Shown here: positions 9,571-17,496 of the stretch, piece after piece
How positions within the stretch are numbered: the first letter of the stretch is position 1
How the letters are laid out: each line of letters starts with the position of its first letter
Source of the DNA: Paucimonas lemoignei
Lineage (GTDB): Bacteria > Pseudomonadota > Gammaproteobacteria > Pseudomonadales > Pseudomonadaceae
Reading direction: 5' to 3'
Length of the DNA stretch: 64,000 nt
Assembly: GCA_900475325.1 (NCBI GenBank)
Contig: LS483371.1
Location: 744,001-808,000, forward strand
The notes under the pieces: model-generated
The model's database searches: none
What the model was told of the DNA's origin: nothing
Seen by the model: only the letters and a program-made list of their open reading frames with translations
Made by a program: the position numbers and the translations under genes

Positions 9571-10407
9571 ATGAATTACCGCCACGCCTTCCATGCCGGC
9601 AACCACGCCGATGTGCTCAAACACCTGATCATGACTCGCCTGTTTGCCTTGATGGCACGCAAGGAGCAACCATTCGCCTATATCGACAGCCACGCAGGGT
9701 TAGGGCTGTATGACCTCAAAGGCGATCAGGCCAGCCGCACCGGCGAATACCTGGAAGGCATCGCCCGCTTGTGGGATGCGCCGGACTTGCCGGCGCTGGC
9801 GGCCGATTACATGCAGCTTCTACATGACATGAACCCCGATGGCGAGCTGCGTTATTACCCCGGCTCCCCGGAAATCGCCCGCCGCTCAACTCGTGCCAAT
9901 GACCGCGTGCTGCTCAACGAGAAGCACCCGGAAGACGGGCGCTTGTTGAAGGACAACATGAAGGGTGATCGTCGTGTGGCCGTGCACCTGGGCGAAGGCT
10001 GGCATGTTCCGCGCGCGCTGTTACCTGTCGGTGAGAAGCGGGCGGTGTTGCTGATCGACCCGCCCTTCGAACAGCTCGACGAAATGAAGCGCTGCGCCGT
10101 AGCCCTCAAAGAAACCATCGGCCGCATGCGCCAGACCGTGGCGGCCATTTGGTACCCGATCAAGGATCAACGCTCGCTTAAGCGTTTCTATCAGGATCTG
10201 GCCGAAACAGGTGCTCCGAAGCTGCTTCGTGTCGAGCTTTATGTTCACCCACTGGACACCCCGGCCAGCCTCAACGGCTCAGGGCTCGTCATCGCTAACC
10301 CGCCCTGGGGCCTGGAAGAAGAACTGCGCGAACTGATGCCGTACCTGGCGCAAAAACTTGGGCAGACCAAGGGTGACTGGAAGATGGATTGGTTGATTGC
10401 GGAGTGA
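9571..10407 (+). CDS. rlmJ: 23S rRNA (adenine(2030)-N6)-methyltransferase RlmJ
   Basis: A 278-aa protein matching RlmJ over its whole length. It starts MNYRHAFHAGNHADVLKH, the signature of the family, and carries the N6-adenine methyltransferase motif DPPFE at about residues 166-170. AIWYPIKDQ and NPPWGL follow in the C-terminal half. RlmJ methylates A2030 of 23S rRNA with S-adenosylmethionine before ribosome assembly and is not essential in E. coli. Here it is a lone housekeeping gene between accessory Ig-like genes and a RAYT/REPIN cluster. GAGGAG just before ATG 9571 is a strong ribosome site. Confidence 0.95.
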   Translation: MNYRHAFHAGNHADVLKHLIMTRLFALMARKEQPFAYIDSHAGLGLYDLKGDQASRTGEYLEGIARLWDAPDLPALAADYMQLLHDMNPDGELRYYPGSPEIARRSTRANDRVLLNEKHPEDGRLLKDNMKGDRRVAVHLGEGWHVPRALLPVGEKRAVLLIDPPFEQLDEMKRCAVALKETIGRMRQTVAAIWYPIKDQRSLKRFYQDLAETGAPKLLRVELYVHPLDTPASLNGSGLVIANPPWGLEEELRELMPYLAQKLGQTKGDWKMDWLIAE

Positions 10408-10436
10408 TGAGTTGCACGCCCTAGTGGGATGTTTCA

Positions 10437-10529
10437 GTGGGACCGGCTTCAGCCGGGAAGAGGCCGGAATGAGCACCATCAATCTTGCGGCGCGCCACCT
10501 GACGCTTTCCCGGCTAAAGCCGGTCCCAC
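10437..10529. repeat. REPIN (inverted REP pair), RAYT-linked type
   Basis: Two REP elements in inverted orientation (10437-10460 and 10505-10529) with core GTGGGACCGGCTTCAGCCGG and a spacer of about 44 nt. The pair is further enclosed by an 11-bp inverted repeat, GCCCTAGTGGG (10419-10429) and its complement (10525-10535). The spacer is nearly the same as in the copy at 11110-11202, so the two are copies of one mobile unit. Confidence 0.9.
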
Positions 10530-10549
10530 TAGGGCATCCATTCACAATC

Positions 10550-10969
10550 TCACAATGGGTAGTGCGCTAGGTGTCTAACCAGCCCAGCTCGCATGGGGTT
10601 GTAGATTACATATCGAGCCATTTCAGTGAGATCCTCTTCAGCCCTGACTCCGCGATCGTGATAGCCCTTCTGCCAGATTAATGTTTTCGCACCGTATGCC
10701 TTGTTGATCGCAAACGCGCTGCGGCCTTTGAGCGATTGTATGAGCGTCGCAAGTGATCCTGATTTGAGTTCGAATAACCAGTGCAGATGGTCGGGCATAA
10801 CGACCCACGCTAGCGAGTACACCAATCCTGAGTCATGAAGATTCCTCAATTCCTTGGTTACCATGCGGCCGATGTGGAGGTCGTTGAATATCGGCAAGCG
10901 ATCCTTCACTAAACAGGTTACGAGGTAGCTGTTTCCTGCTGGGAGTAGCGACCGATACGTAGAGAACAT
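10550..10969 (-). CDS. REP-associated tyrosine transposase (RAYT, TnpA-REP family)
   Basis: A 139-aa single-domain protein with the hallmarks of the Y1 HUH transposase superfamily: the metal-binding HxH inside MPDHLHWL at about residues 58-65 and the likely catalytic Tyr in QKGYHDRGVR. The length is typical of RAYTs, which process REP sequences as single strands and are normally immobile, domesticated genes. It is flanked by matching REPINs 20 nt downstream (10437-10529) and about 140 nt upstream (11110-11202) plus a lone REP at 11224. This is the standard RAYT-REPIN arrangement, and the gene probably acts on these elements elsewhere in the genome. Confidence 0.9.
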   Translation of the reverse strand: MFSTYRSLLPAGNSYLVTCLVKDRLPIFNDLHIGRMVTKELRNLHDSGLVYSLAWVVMPDHLHWLFELKSGSLATLIQSLKGRSAFAINKAYGAKTLIWQKGYHDRGVRAEEDLTEMARYVIYNPMRAGLVRHLAHYPL

Positions 10970-11109
10970 TCATGTGTGTGCCCTTGCATTCCATTGCCCT
11001 TCTTCAGTGCGAAGGCGAACAATACAGGGCGACGCAGCTTTAAACATTGCCAATGGTTATCTGAACATGTCCAACAGCTGAGGGTGATCCAGTGTGCGCT
11101 GTGTCTTCA

Positions 11110-11202
11110 GTGGGACCGGCTTCAGCCCGGAAGAGGCCGGTATGAGCACCATCAATAATGCGGTGCGCCACCTGACGCCTTCCCGGCTAAATCGGGTCCC
11201 AC
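11110..11202. repeat. REPIN, RAYT-linked type
   Basis: Inverted REP pair at 11110-11133 and 11178-11202, with a spacer matching that of the 10437 copy except for a few substitutions. The second arm has decayed slightly (CTAAATCGGG). Confidence 0.9.
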
Positions 11203-11223
11203 TAAGTGTGCGCCGTGTTTTCA

Positions 11224-11249
11224 GTGGGACAAGCTTCAGCCGGGAAAAG
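11224..11249 (+). repeat. lone REP element
   Basis: One REP half with the core CTTCAGCCGGGA immediately after the REPIN at 11110-11202. It has no inverted partner nearby. Confidence 0.75.
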
Positions 11250-11507
11250 TAATGAGTTCAGGTGTAAGAAAGGCTGAGGTTATTTCAATACGTTATCAGC
11301 ACTGTCATTTATTACAGGGTTGTACATCTTCCTCTAGAGGTAACATTGAGCCCCGTGGATGCTCAACATTCAAAGTGCATTTCTCAACTGTTAGGGGCGG
11401 CAAGGGCTCCGCTGGAAACGGAGTTACAGCTGATGTGAAGCTTGATTAACTTGGCTGCATTCAGTTAATAGTCAGAAGTGTTCTACATCACAGGGAAGGT
11501 AATTAAA

Positions 11508-12770
11508 ATGAACGCAAGTTATCCAAAGCCCGTGGTGGTTGAGGCCGTCAATGATGTTCTCGACCCACAAAACGCTACCAGCGGTGCAACTGTGCGCGTG
11601 GCGTATGCAATGGAAGATACCGATCTTATTGGTCTGGCGTGGGATGGTCGCGATGATCTGGCCCCTCCGCAATCAGGCAATGCATCCACCGGTACGGTCG
11701 ATTTCCAGATCCCACCTGGTGCTGTGCTTGACGCCATTGGGCGGGAAATCGATGTGATTTATGCGGTGGTGCGTAACAACATTCCGTCACTGTCAATCGT
11801 TCTCAGGTTGAGGGTCGAAAGCGCTAATTCGGAAGTTAAACCTGATATCACCCGCGTGACGGGGCTTAGCGGTGATGTTGATAATGGCGGTATCACGCCC
11901 GACACGCAGCTGACTGTATTTGGGTATGGGCAAGCAGGCGTTACGCTCGAGATCCGCGATGGTTCCCTGTTACTGGGTACCGTGGTGGTGGAAAGTAACG
12001 GCTCCTGGAAATACGATTTGACAGCGCTGACGCAGACCTACCACAGCATTACCGCCAGAAACGCGGGTGGGCAGTTGGTGTCAGAGCCTTGGATATTTAC
12101 GGTGCAAGCCATTGAGCTGGATTTACCTGAGCCAACGGTCACCCAAGCCCCGACCGAGAGCCTGGACCCGATCAATGCGATGGGTGGCGCAACCGTCGTT
12201 GTGACCTATCTCATGCAAACCACTGACACCATAACGCTGAGCTGGAATGGCCTCGACAACCTTGTGCCGCCTCAACAGGGCAGCACGTTGGGCAGCGTGA
12301 CCTTTACCATCCCGCCCTCGGCCGTGGCGGCGGTGATCGGGAAAACCATTCCGGTGCTCTATGCAGTTGTGCGTAATGGCGTTCCTAAGCCCTCAGAGCA
12401 ACTCGACCTGACCGTGCAGAAGCTCTCTGACTCCGTGCTGGAAGCACCGAGGATTCTTCAGGCCACCGATGGCGTTAACCTTGATGTCGGGGCGTTGACG
12501 GGTGATGCCGATCTTAGAGTCAAACCGTGGCCGTTCATTGCGGCGGGGCAGTTGATATCGCTGCGGTTTGAAGGGACCAAGGAGGATGGCTCAGACTATA
12601 ACTGGCCGCATCCGACGTGGCAGAGCTTGCCGATTGGTTCGACGGGGGGGCCGAGTACTACCGTGGCGTTGGGTAATTTGAGGGAATTGAAGAATGGTTC
12701 AAGTCTGAGGTTGATCTTTGAAGTATCGTTTGATGGTGGAATAACAAAATTATTATTTCCAGTAACAATA
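11508..12770 (+). repeat. long direct repeat, copy B
   Basis: Partner of 5978-7240 in direct orientation. The two copies flank rlmJ, the RAYT gene and the Ig-like genes at 8043 and 8488. Confidence 0.85.
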
Positions 12771-13261
12771 TTGAGCATTATTCAGACTCCTGCCTCTGGC
12801 TTTGAGGACTTCGAGACCGCAACGCCAGGAACACTTCCTCATGGGACCTCTTTGGTTCTCCGCTCTGGACTGAATCTTCAAGTGTTTCTGCAACCTCAGG
12901 CAGCCCCGGTAGCGATAGGTCGAGCAAGTAGCAGCAAGGCGAGCATGGGTTTCAGTACTTGTCTGTTGGAGTGAGCGCGACTAGTTTTAGCGAAACGTTT
13001 TTAAAGTTCCCAGATGGAAAGTTTACTACTGTTGAATTTGCTATATGGGCCGTAAATAACATGTCGGGTCTAAATCTTGCTGTGGTGTTCTATGATGATG
13101 GAGGAACTACGCAACAGCATGTCTATGCTGCACCTGCAGGGGGTAGATTGCCGGTGAAGTACACCGCTCCCGGAGGCGCGCATATAACAAATTTGCGTGT
13201 TGCGGATGGGCCGGGCAGTCAGGGATCTATCGCGTTTGATAGCCTGAGATGGTCAGCATGA
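11508..13261 (+). pseudogene. Ig-like multi-domain protein, paralogue B, C-terminus out of frame
   Basis: ATG 11508 follows GGGAAGG and gives MNASYPKPVVVEAV, like the 5978 gene; an in-frame ATG at 11478 lacks this context. Residues 1 to about 430 repeat the module order of that gene almost without change. The C-terminal domain begins SGFEDFETATPG, and this frame stops at 12972-12974. The frame one base away continues with FQYLSVGVSATSFSETF to IAFDSLRWSA and stops at 13261, an ending like VDNVAWS and YVDNFTFA of the neighbours. One missing G in ATGGGT near 12946-12950 explains the break. The joined protein would have about 584 residues. A sequencing indel cannot be excluded. No export signal is seen. 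Confidence 0.7.
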
Positions 13262-13400
13262 TGCAGCTATAAGTCAGATTTCTGTAGAACGCTATGTGCT
13301 TAATAAAAGTGCGAGCTGTGATATTGAGATCGTGGTTTTTAAATAGCACGGGGCTCACACTTCGCCCATAAGTGAGCTGTTTTAGGCGTCGGACGTTTGT

Positions 13401-13488
13401 GTAGGAGCGAATTTAACCCGGAAGAGGTGGTCTACCTGACCGATAACGATGCCTGGAAGATCACATTCGCGAATAAATTCGCTCCCAC
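13401..13488. repeat. REPIN with unlike halves
   Basis: The left half (GTAGGAGCGAATTTAACCCGG) and the right half (TTCGCGAATAAATTCGCTCC) share the outer GGAGCGAATT/AATTCGCTCC but differ in the inner stem. It looks like a decayed or recombinant element. Confidence 0.75.
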
Positions 13489-13512
13489 AATTAAGTGGGA
13501 GCAATGCTTAGA

Positions 13513-14175
13513 TCAATTCCCCGCCAAACTCACCGGCATACACACCCCCGTCCCCCCAATCCCGCAATACCCCTGCGGATTCTTCGCCAGGTATTGCTGG
13601 TGGTACGCCTCAGCAAAGAACACGGTAGGCGCTTGGTCGATTTCAGTGGTGATTTCGCCCAGCCCGGCTTTGGTCAGTTCTGCCTGGTAAACCGCTGCGC
13701 TGGCTTTGGCGGCGTCGAGTTGTTCTGGCGTGGTGCAGTAGATTACCGAGCGGTATTGGGTGCCGATGTCGTTGCCTTGGCGCATGCCCTGGGTTGGGTT
13801 GTGCAGTTCCCAGAATTGAGTCAGCAGTTCTTCGTAGCTGACTTTTTCCGGTTCGTAGACCACCAGCACGACTTCGGTGTGGCCGGTCAGGCCTGAGCAG
13901 ACTTCTTCGTAGGTCGGGTTCGGCGTGAAGCCACCGGCATAGCCGACGACGGTGCTGACGACGCCGTCCCGCTGCCAGAAGCGTCGTTCTGCACCCCAGA
14001 AGCAGCCCAGGCCAAAGATGGCGAAGTCCACGTTGCTGAGGAACGGGCCCAGCAGTGGGTTGCCGTTGACGAAGTGGGTTTCCGGCAGAGGCATTGGGCT
14101 TTCGCGACCCGGCAGGGCTTGTTCGGCGGTGGGGAGTACGTTTTTGTTCACGAGAATTTCCGAGCGTAGAGCCAT
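13513..14175 (-). CDS. msrA: peptide-methionine (S)-S-oxide reductase MsrA
   Basis: A 220-aa protein with the catalytic motif GCFWGAE at about residues 57-63, in which the Cys attacks the sulfoxide. [24 protein letters not shown] and the C-terminal [12 protein letters not shown] supply the resolving cysteines. It reduces S-methionine sulfoxide in oxidised proteins using thioredoxin. The N-terminal extension before the catalytic domain (about 50 residues) is usual for the long MsrA form of Pseudomonas and E. coli. AGAGGAAAAGG precedes ATG 14175. Its position next to dipA matches PA5018-PA5017 of P. aeruginosa. A REPIN separates the two genes, so they are probably separate units. Confidence 0.96.
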   Translation of the reverse strand: MALRSEILVNKNVLPTAEQALPGRESPMPLPETHFVNGNPLLGPFLSNVDFAIFGLGCFWGAERRFWQRDGVVSTVVGYAGGFTPNPTYEEVCSGLTGHTEVVLVVYEPEKVSYEELLTQFWELHNPTQGMRQGNDIGTQYRSVIYCTTPEQLDAAKASAAVYQAELTKAGLGEITTEIDQAPTVFFAEAYHQQYLAKNPQGYCGIGGTGVCMPVSLAGN

Positions 14176-14206
14176 GAGCCTTTTCCTCTAGGTCGGGCAT
14201 GTCCTT

Positions 14207-14296
14207 GTGGGAGCGAATTCATTCGCGAAAAGGCCGGTGCAGTCGATGCATCTCTGTCGTCTGAAGTTAAGCCTTCCCGGATGAATCCGGTCCCAC
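14207..14296. repeat. chimeric REPIN
   Basis: The left half is the GGGAGCGAATTCATTCGCGAA type. The right half is the RAYT-linked CTTCCCGGATGAATCCGGTCCCAC type. The two halves thus come from different REP classes. Confidence 0.75.
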
Positions 14297-14384
14297 AGGT
14301 CCGCAATGCCCAAGCGATAGTGCTGTGTCAGGGGATGAGGTAGGAAGCTAGTGTGCCCGAAATAACCGGATACAGGAAAGCCCG

Positions 14385-17078
14385 TCAGGCCAACGGGCCA
14401 CGTGGGTAGCGGCGCAGCTTTTCAATCAGCTGCTCGCCAGGGATCGGTTTGTCGAACAGGTAACCTTGGCCGACGTCGCAGCGATGCCGACGTAAAAACG
14501 CCAGTTGAGCGGCCGTTTCGATGCCTTCGGCAACCACTTTGAGCTTGAGGTTGTGAGCCATCGCGATCACGGCCGAGGTGATTTCCATGTCGTCCTGGTC
14601 ATCCGGAATATCGCGGATGAAGCTGCGGTCGATCTTGATCACATCGATGGGGAATTTCTTCAGGTAGCTGAACGACGAGTAGCCGGTGCCGAAGTCATCC
14701 ATGGCCAGCGACAGGCCCATTTTCTTCAAGGCATCCAGTTGCTGGCGGGTGTCTTCGGTCGCTTCGAGCAGCAGGCCTTCGGTCAGCTCCAGCTCCAGCA
14801 GCGACGCGTCGAGCTGCTCCTCTTTGAGGATGGCCGCGATCGCGTTCACCAGCTCCGGGTCAGAAAACTGTTTGGGCGAAACGTTGATCGCCACATGCAG
14901 GTTGCCGAAACCGGCGGCGGTCAGTTGTTTGCTCATGCGGCAGGATTGGCGCGCCACCCATTTGCCGATCGGGATGATCAAGCCGGTCTCTTCGGCAACG
15001 CTGATGAACTGGTCCGGGCGGATCATGCCCTTTTCCGGGTGGTTCCAGCGCAACAGCGCTTCCATGCCGATCAGGCGGCCGGTGAGCAGGCACAGTTTGG
15101 GCTGATAGAAGACTTCGAGCTCATTCTGGGTCAGGGCGCGGCGCAGGTTGTTCTCGACGAACAGCTTGTAGCTGGCCTCGGCATTAAGCGCTTCGGTGAA
15201 CACCTGAACCTGATGCTTGCCGTTGGCTTTGGCTTTGTGCAGGGCCAGGCCTGCGTTTTTCATCAGGGTCTGCGGATCCCGGCCGTGCAGTGGTGCGCAG
15301 GCCAGGCCTACCGAGCCGGTCACGCTGATTAGCTGGTTATCGACGAAGATCGGCTTGTCGAGGGTGGCCAACACTTGGCTGGCGATACTTTGCCCGGCCT
15401 CAAGGTTGGTCTCGTCGAGCAGTACCGCGAATTCGTTACTGGCAAAGCGCGCCAGGATGTCGCTCGGGCTTAACGTGTTACGCAAACGGCGAGCCAGGCT
15501 GATCAGCAGCTTGTCGCCGGTCTGGTGACCGAGGCTGTCGTTGATGCGTTTGAAGTTGTCGATGTCCACCAGCAGCAGGCTCATCGGCGTGTCGCTGTCG
15601 CGATCAAAACGCTCGTCCAGATTGCGAATGAACGCCGGACGATTGCCCAGGTTGGTCAGGTTGTCGGTGTACGCCAGGCGCTCGATGCGCTGCTGCGCCA
15701 GCTTGGTCTGGGTGATGTCTTCATAGATGCCGATGTAGTGGGTCAGCTCGCGGTTGTCGCCGTAGACCTTGGAAATCGACAACTGGCCCCAGTACGGTTC
15801 GAGGTTTTTGCGACGGCTCTTGAACTCACCCTGCCAGCTGTTGCTTTTGGTCAGGCTCGAGTTGGCGTCCTGGAGCAGATCGCTGAGGTTCTCAAGAGCA
15901 GGCAGCGAGGACAGTTTTTGCCCGTGCACCTCGTCGGTGGTGTATTGCGTGATCGCCGTGAAACTCGGGTTCACGTATTCCACCAGGCCATCGCAGTCGA
16001 CCAGCAGGAACGCGCTCGCGCTTTGCTCTACCGCACGCTGGAACAGGTGCAGGGCGCTGGTGGCGGTGCGTCGGGTCTGGTTGTTGATGACCTGGGCGAA
16101 CTGGTCGGCCAGTTCACCGGCGAAGGCGATCTCGTCGGCTTGCCAAGGCCGTGGAATACCGTTCTGCTCAAGACATAGCACCCCAACCACCTGACCATCG
16201 ACTCGTATGCTGGCGTCGAGGATGGCGCTGATGTCGCGTGGTTTGAGTTTCGCAGCCATCTCGCGGGTGCGCGGGTCGAGCTGCACGTCGTGGGCGTCGA
16301 TAGCCCGGCTGTTGTGCAACGCTTCGAGGTAGCTGGGGTAATGGCTGATATCGATCGGCTGCGGCAAGCTGTGTTCGTTGGTGTCGCGACGGTACTGCGC
16401 AATCGGGTCCAGACGCTGGTCGGTGAGGTTCCACATGCTGGCGCTGGCGACGTCGTAGATCTCGCACGCACTCTTGGTGATCAGCTCTGCTGCTTCCTGC
16501 AGCGCATGGTTGGAGCTGTAGCGTTGCCGAGCCAGGTGCAGGATCAAACCTTGCTGGGCACGGACCCGCTCAAGGTGCTCAAGCTGCTCCTGCTGCGCGC
16601 GCTGGTTGAGTTCCAGGGCGATCTGCAGGCGTGAGTTCTGGGTTTCCAGGTCGGGCCCGGAGGTCAGCTCGGTATCGACGGGCAGACCGTCGACCACCAT
16701 CAGGTAGCCGCGCAGCAAGTGGCGGTTGTGCTGTTTATAACCTTCGCCGATTTCAATGACGCTTAGCGCGCCTTGGGCGGTGTGCAGGGTGTAATGCACG
16801 GTGTAATGGGAGGCGATGGACAGCTGCGATTGAATGATGTCATGCAGCTGATAGCGAGCTTCGGGCTCCATGAGGCTGGCATAGGGCGAGCCCAACAAGG
16901 CGCAGAGTTCCACGGCAGCCAGGCCGAACTGTTTTTCACAATTAGGATCAAGGTAAAGCAGCGCCCAATTGGCTTCATTAAGCCGTTCGAAACGCAGCAT
17001 GCCGAGCCGCGAGGGCACCGGTAATTGCGTCACTACCTCGGCTGCCGATCGGCCGGCAGCATCAGGTTGGCTTTTCAT
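14385..17078 (-). CDS. dipA: c-di-GMP phosphodiesterase, DipA type (PAS-GAF-PAS-GGDEF-EAL)
   Basis: An 897-aa sensor and c-di-GMP enzyme without membrane helices. Order: PAS-like (about 25-135), GAF-like (about 190-330), PAS/PAC (about 345-455), GGDEF-type (about 465-620) and EAL (about 640-885). The GGDEF site is replaced by ASNEF near residue 548, so cyclase activity is not expected. The EAL domain keeps GMEALLRW near 673, and MDDFGTGYSS and VVAEGIE, as in active phosphodiesterases. The size, domain order, degenerate ASNEF site and location between msrA and aceF match P. aeruginosa PA5017 (DipA), which lowers c-di-GMP and promotes biofilm dispersion. A 12-bp palindrome of PsrA type lies 213 nt upstream. 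The ribosome site is weak, so the start could be internal. Confidence 0.92.
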   Translation of the reverse strand: MKSQPDAAGRSAAEVVTQLPVPSRLGMLRFERLNEANWALLYLDPNCEKQFGLAAVELCALLGSPYASLMEPEARYQLHDIIQSQLSIASHYTVHYTLHTAQGALSVIEIGEGYKQHNRHLLRGYLMVVDGLPVDTELTSGPDLETQNSRLQIALELNQRAQQEQLEHLERVRAQQGLILHLARQRYSSNHALQEAAELITKSACEIYDVASASMWNLTDQRLDPIAQYRRDTNEHSLPQPIDISHYPSYLEALHNSRAIDAHDVQLDPRTREMAAKLKPRDISAILDASIRVDGQVVGVLCLEQNGIPRPWQADEIAFAGELADQFAQVINNQTRRTATSALHLFQRAVEQSASAFLLVDCDGLVEYVNPSFTAITQYTTDEVHGQKLSSLPALENLSDLLQDANSSLTKSNSWQGEFKSRRKNLEPYWGQLSISKVYGDNRELTHYIGIYEDITQTKLAQQRIERLAYTDNLTNLGNRPAFIRNLDERFDRDSDTPMSLLLVDIDNFKRINDSLGHQTGDKLLISLARRLRNTLSPSDILARFASNEFAVLLDETNLEAGQSIASQVLATLDKPIFVDNQLISVTGSVGLACAPLHGRDPQTLMKNAGLALHKAKANGKHQVQVFTEALNAEASYKLFVENNLRRALTQNELEVFYQPKLCLLTGRLIGMEALLRWNHPEKGMIRPDQFISVAEETGLIIPIGKWVARQSCRMSKQLTAAGFGNLHVAINVSPKQFSDPELVNAIAAILKEEQLDASLLELELTEGLLLEATEDTRQQLDALKKMGLSLAMDDFGTGYSSFSYLKKFPIDVIKIDRSFIRDIPDDQDDMEITSAVIAMAHNLKLKVVAEGIETAAQLAFLRRHRCDVGQGYLFDKPIPGEQLIEKLRRYPRGPLA

Positions 17079-17290
17079 GAAGGAAACTCGCTTCCGTAAT
17101 ACTGATCGCGTGCTGGCCTGAGCCTGTAGGGCATCGCGTGTGGCAAGGTTGCATCATGCAGCACTGGCTGACAAGGGAGCAGGATGGCTTAGTGCTATAA
17201 ATGTTTCGGCCGCGCCCGGCAGATCTATAACCCACTTGGTACAAACGCTCTAAATCAATACTTTGCGGGGTGAGGGCGGCGCGCGCGAGT

Positions 17291-17302
17291 GAAACATGTT
17301 TC
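17291..17302. promoter_or_regulatory. 12-bp palindrome, possible PsrA-type operator upstream of dipA
   Basis: GAAACATGTTTC is a perfect palindrome and fits the published PsrA pattern (G or C)AAAC-N2-4-GTTT(G or C). It lies in the dipA upstream region, after the aceF terminator. A 12-bp site can arise by chance and no promoter elements were firmly placed, so binding is only inferred. Confidence 0.35.
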
Positions 17303-17308
17303 GCGGGC

Positions 17309-17336
17309 AAAAAAAGCCCCGCCAGATTGGCGGGGT
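17309..17336 (-). terminator. intrinsic terminator of the aceE-aceF unit
   Basis: Read on the minus strand, an 8-bp GC-rich stem (17336-17329 with 17323-17316) and 5-nt loop are followed by seven T residues (17315-17309). It lies about 160 nt after the aceF stop, beyond a REPIN, and would end transcription before dipA. Confidence 0.85.
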
Positions 17337-17389
17337 TGAGGTCGAGCGGTTTGGCTCGGTGAAACAGTTCAAGCAGTAGTGCATTCCCT

Positions 17390-17476
17390 GTGGGAGCGGA
17401 TTCATCCGCGAAGGGGGCGACACATCAGACAAATCAGTGTCTGACAGACCGCTTTCGCGAATGAATTCGCTCCCAC
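17390..17476. repeat. REPIN, GCGAATTCATTCGC class
   Basis: Inverted REP pair (GTGGGAGCGGATTCATCCGC and its counterpart ending GAATTCGCTCCCAC) between the aceF stop and its terminator. It would be transcribed as a long hairpin in the aceEF mRNA 3' end. Confidence 0.85.
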
Positions 17477-17496
17477 AAAGGTATTTGCATACCGCC

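Larger units (their letters stand above)
10970..11507. other. intergenic region carrying REP elements
   Basis: No gene is supported. It holds the promoter side of the RAYT gene, one REPIN, one lone REP and, in about its last 85 nt, a leader resembling that of the 5978 gene with the ribosome site GGGAAGG before ATG 11508. Confidence 0.6.

Noticed and set aside
12959..13261. A separate 100-aa gene
   Set aside because: Its sequence is the missing end of the C-terminal domain of the gene at 11508; no ribosome site.
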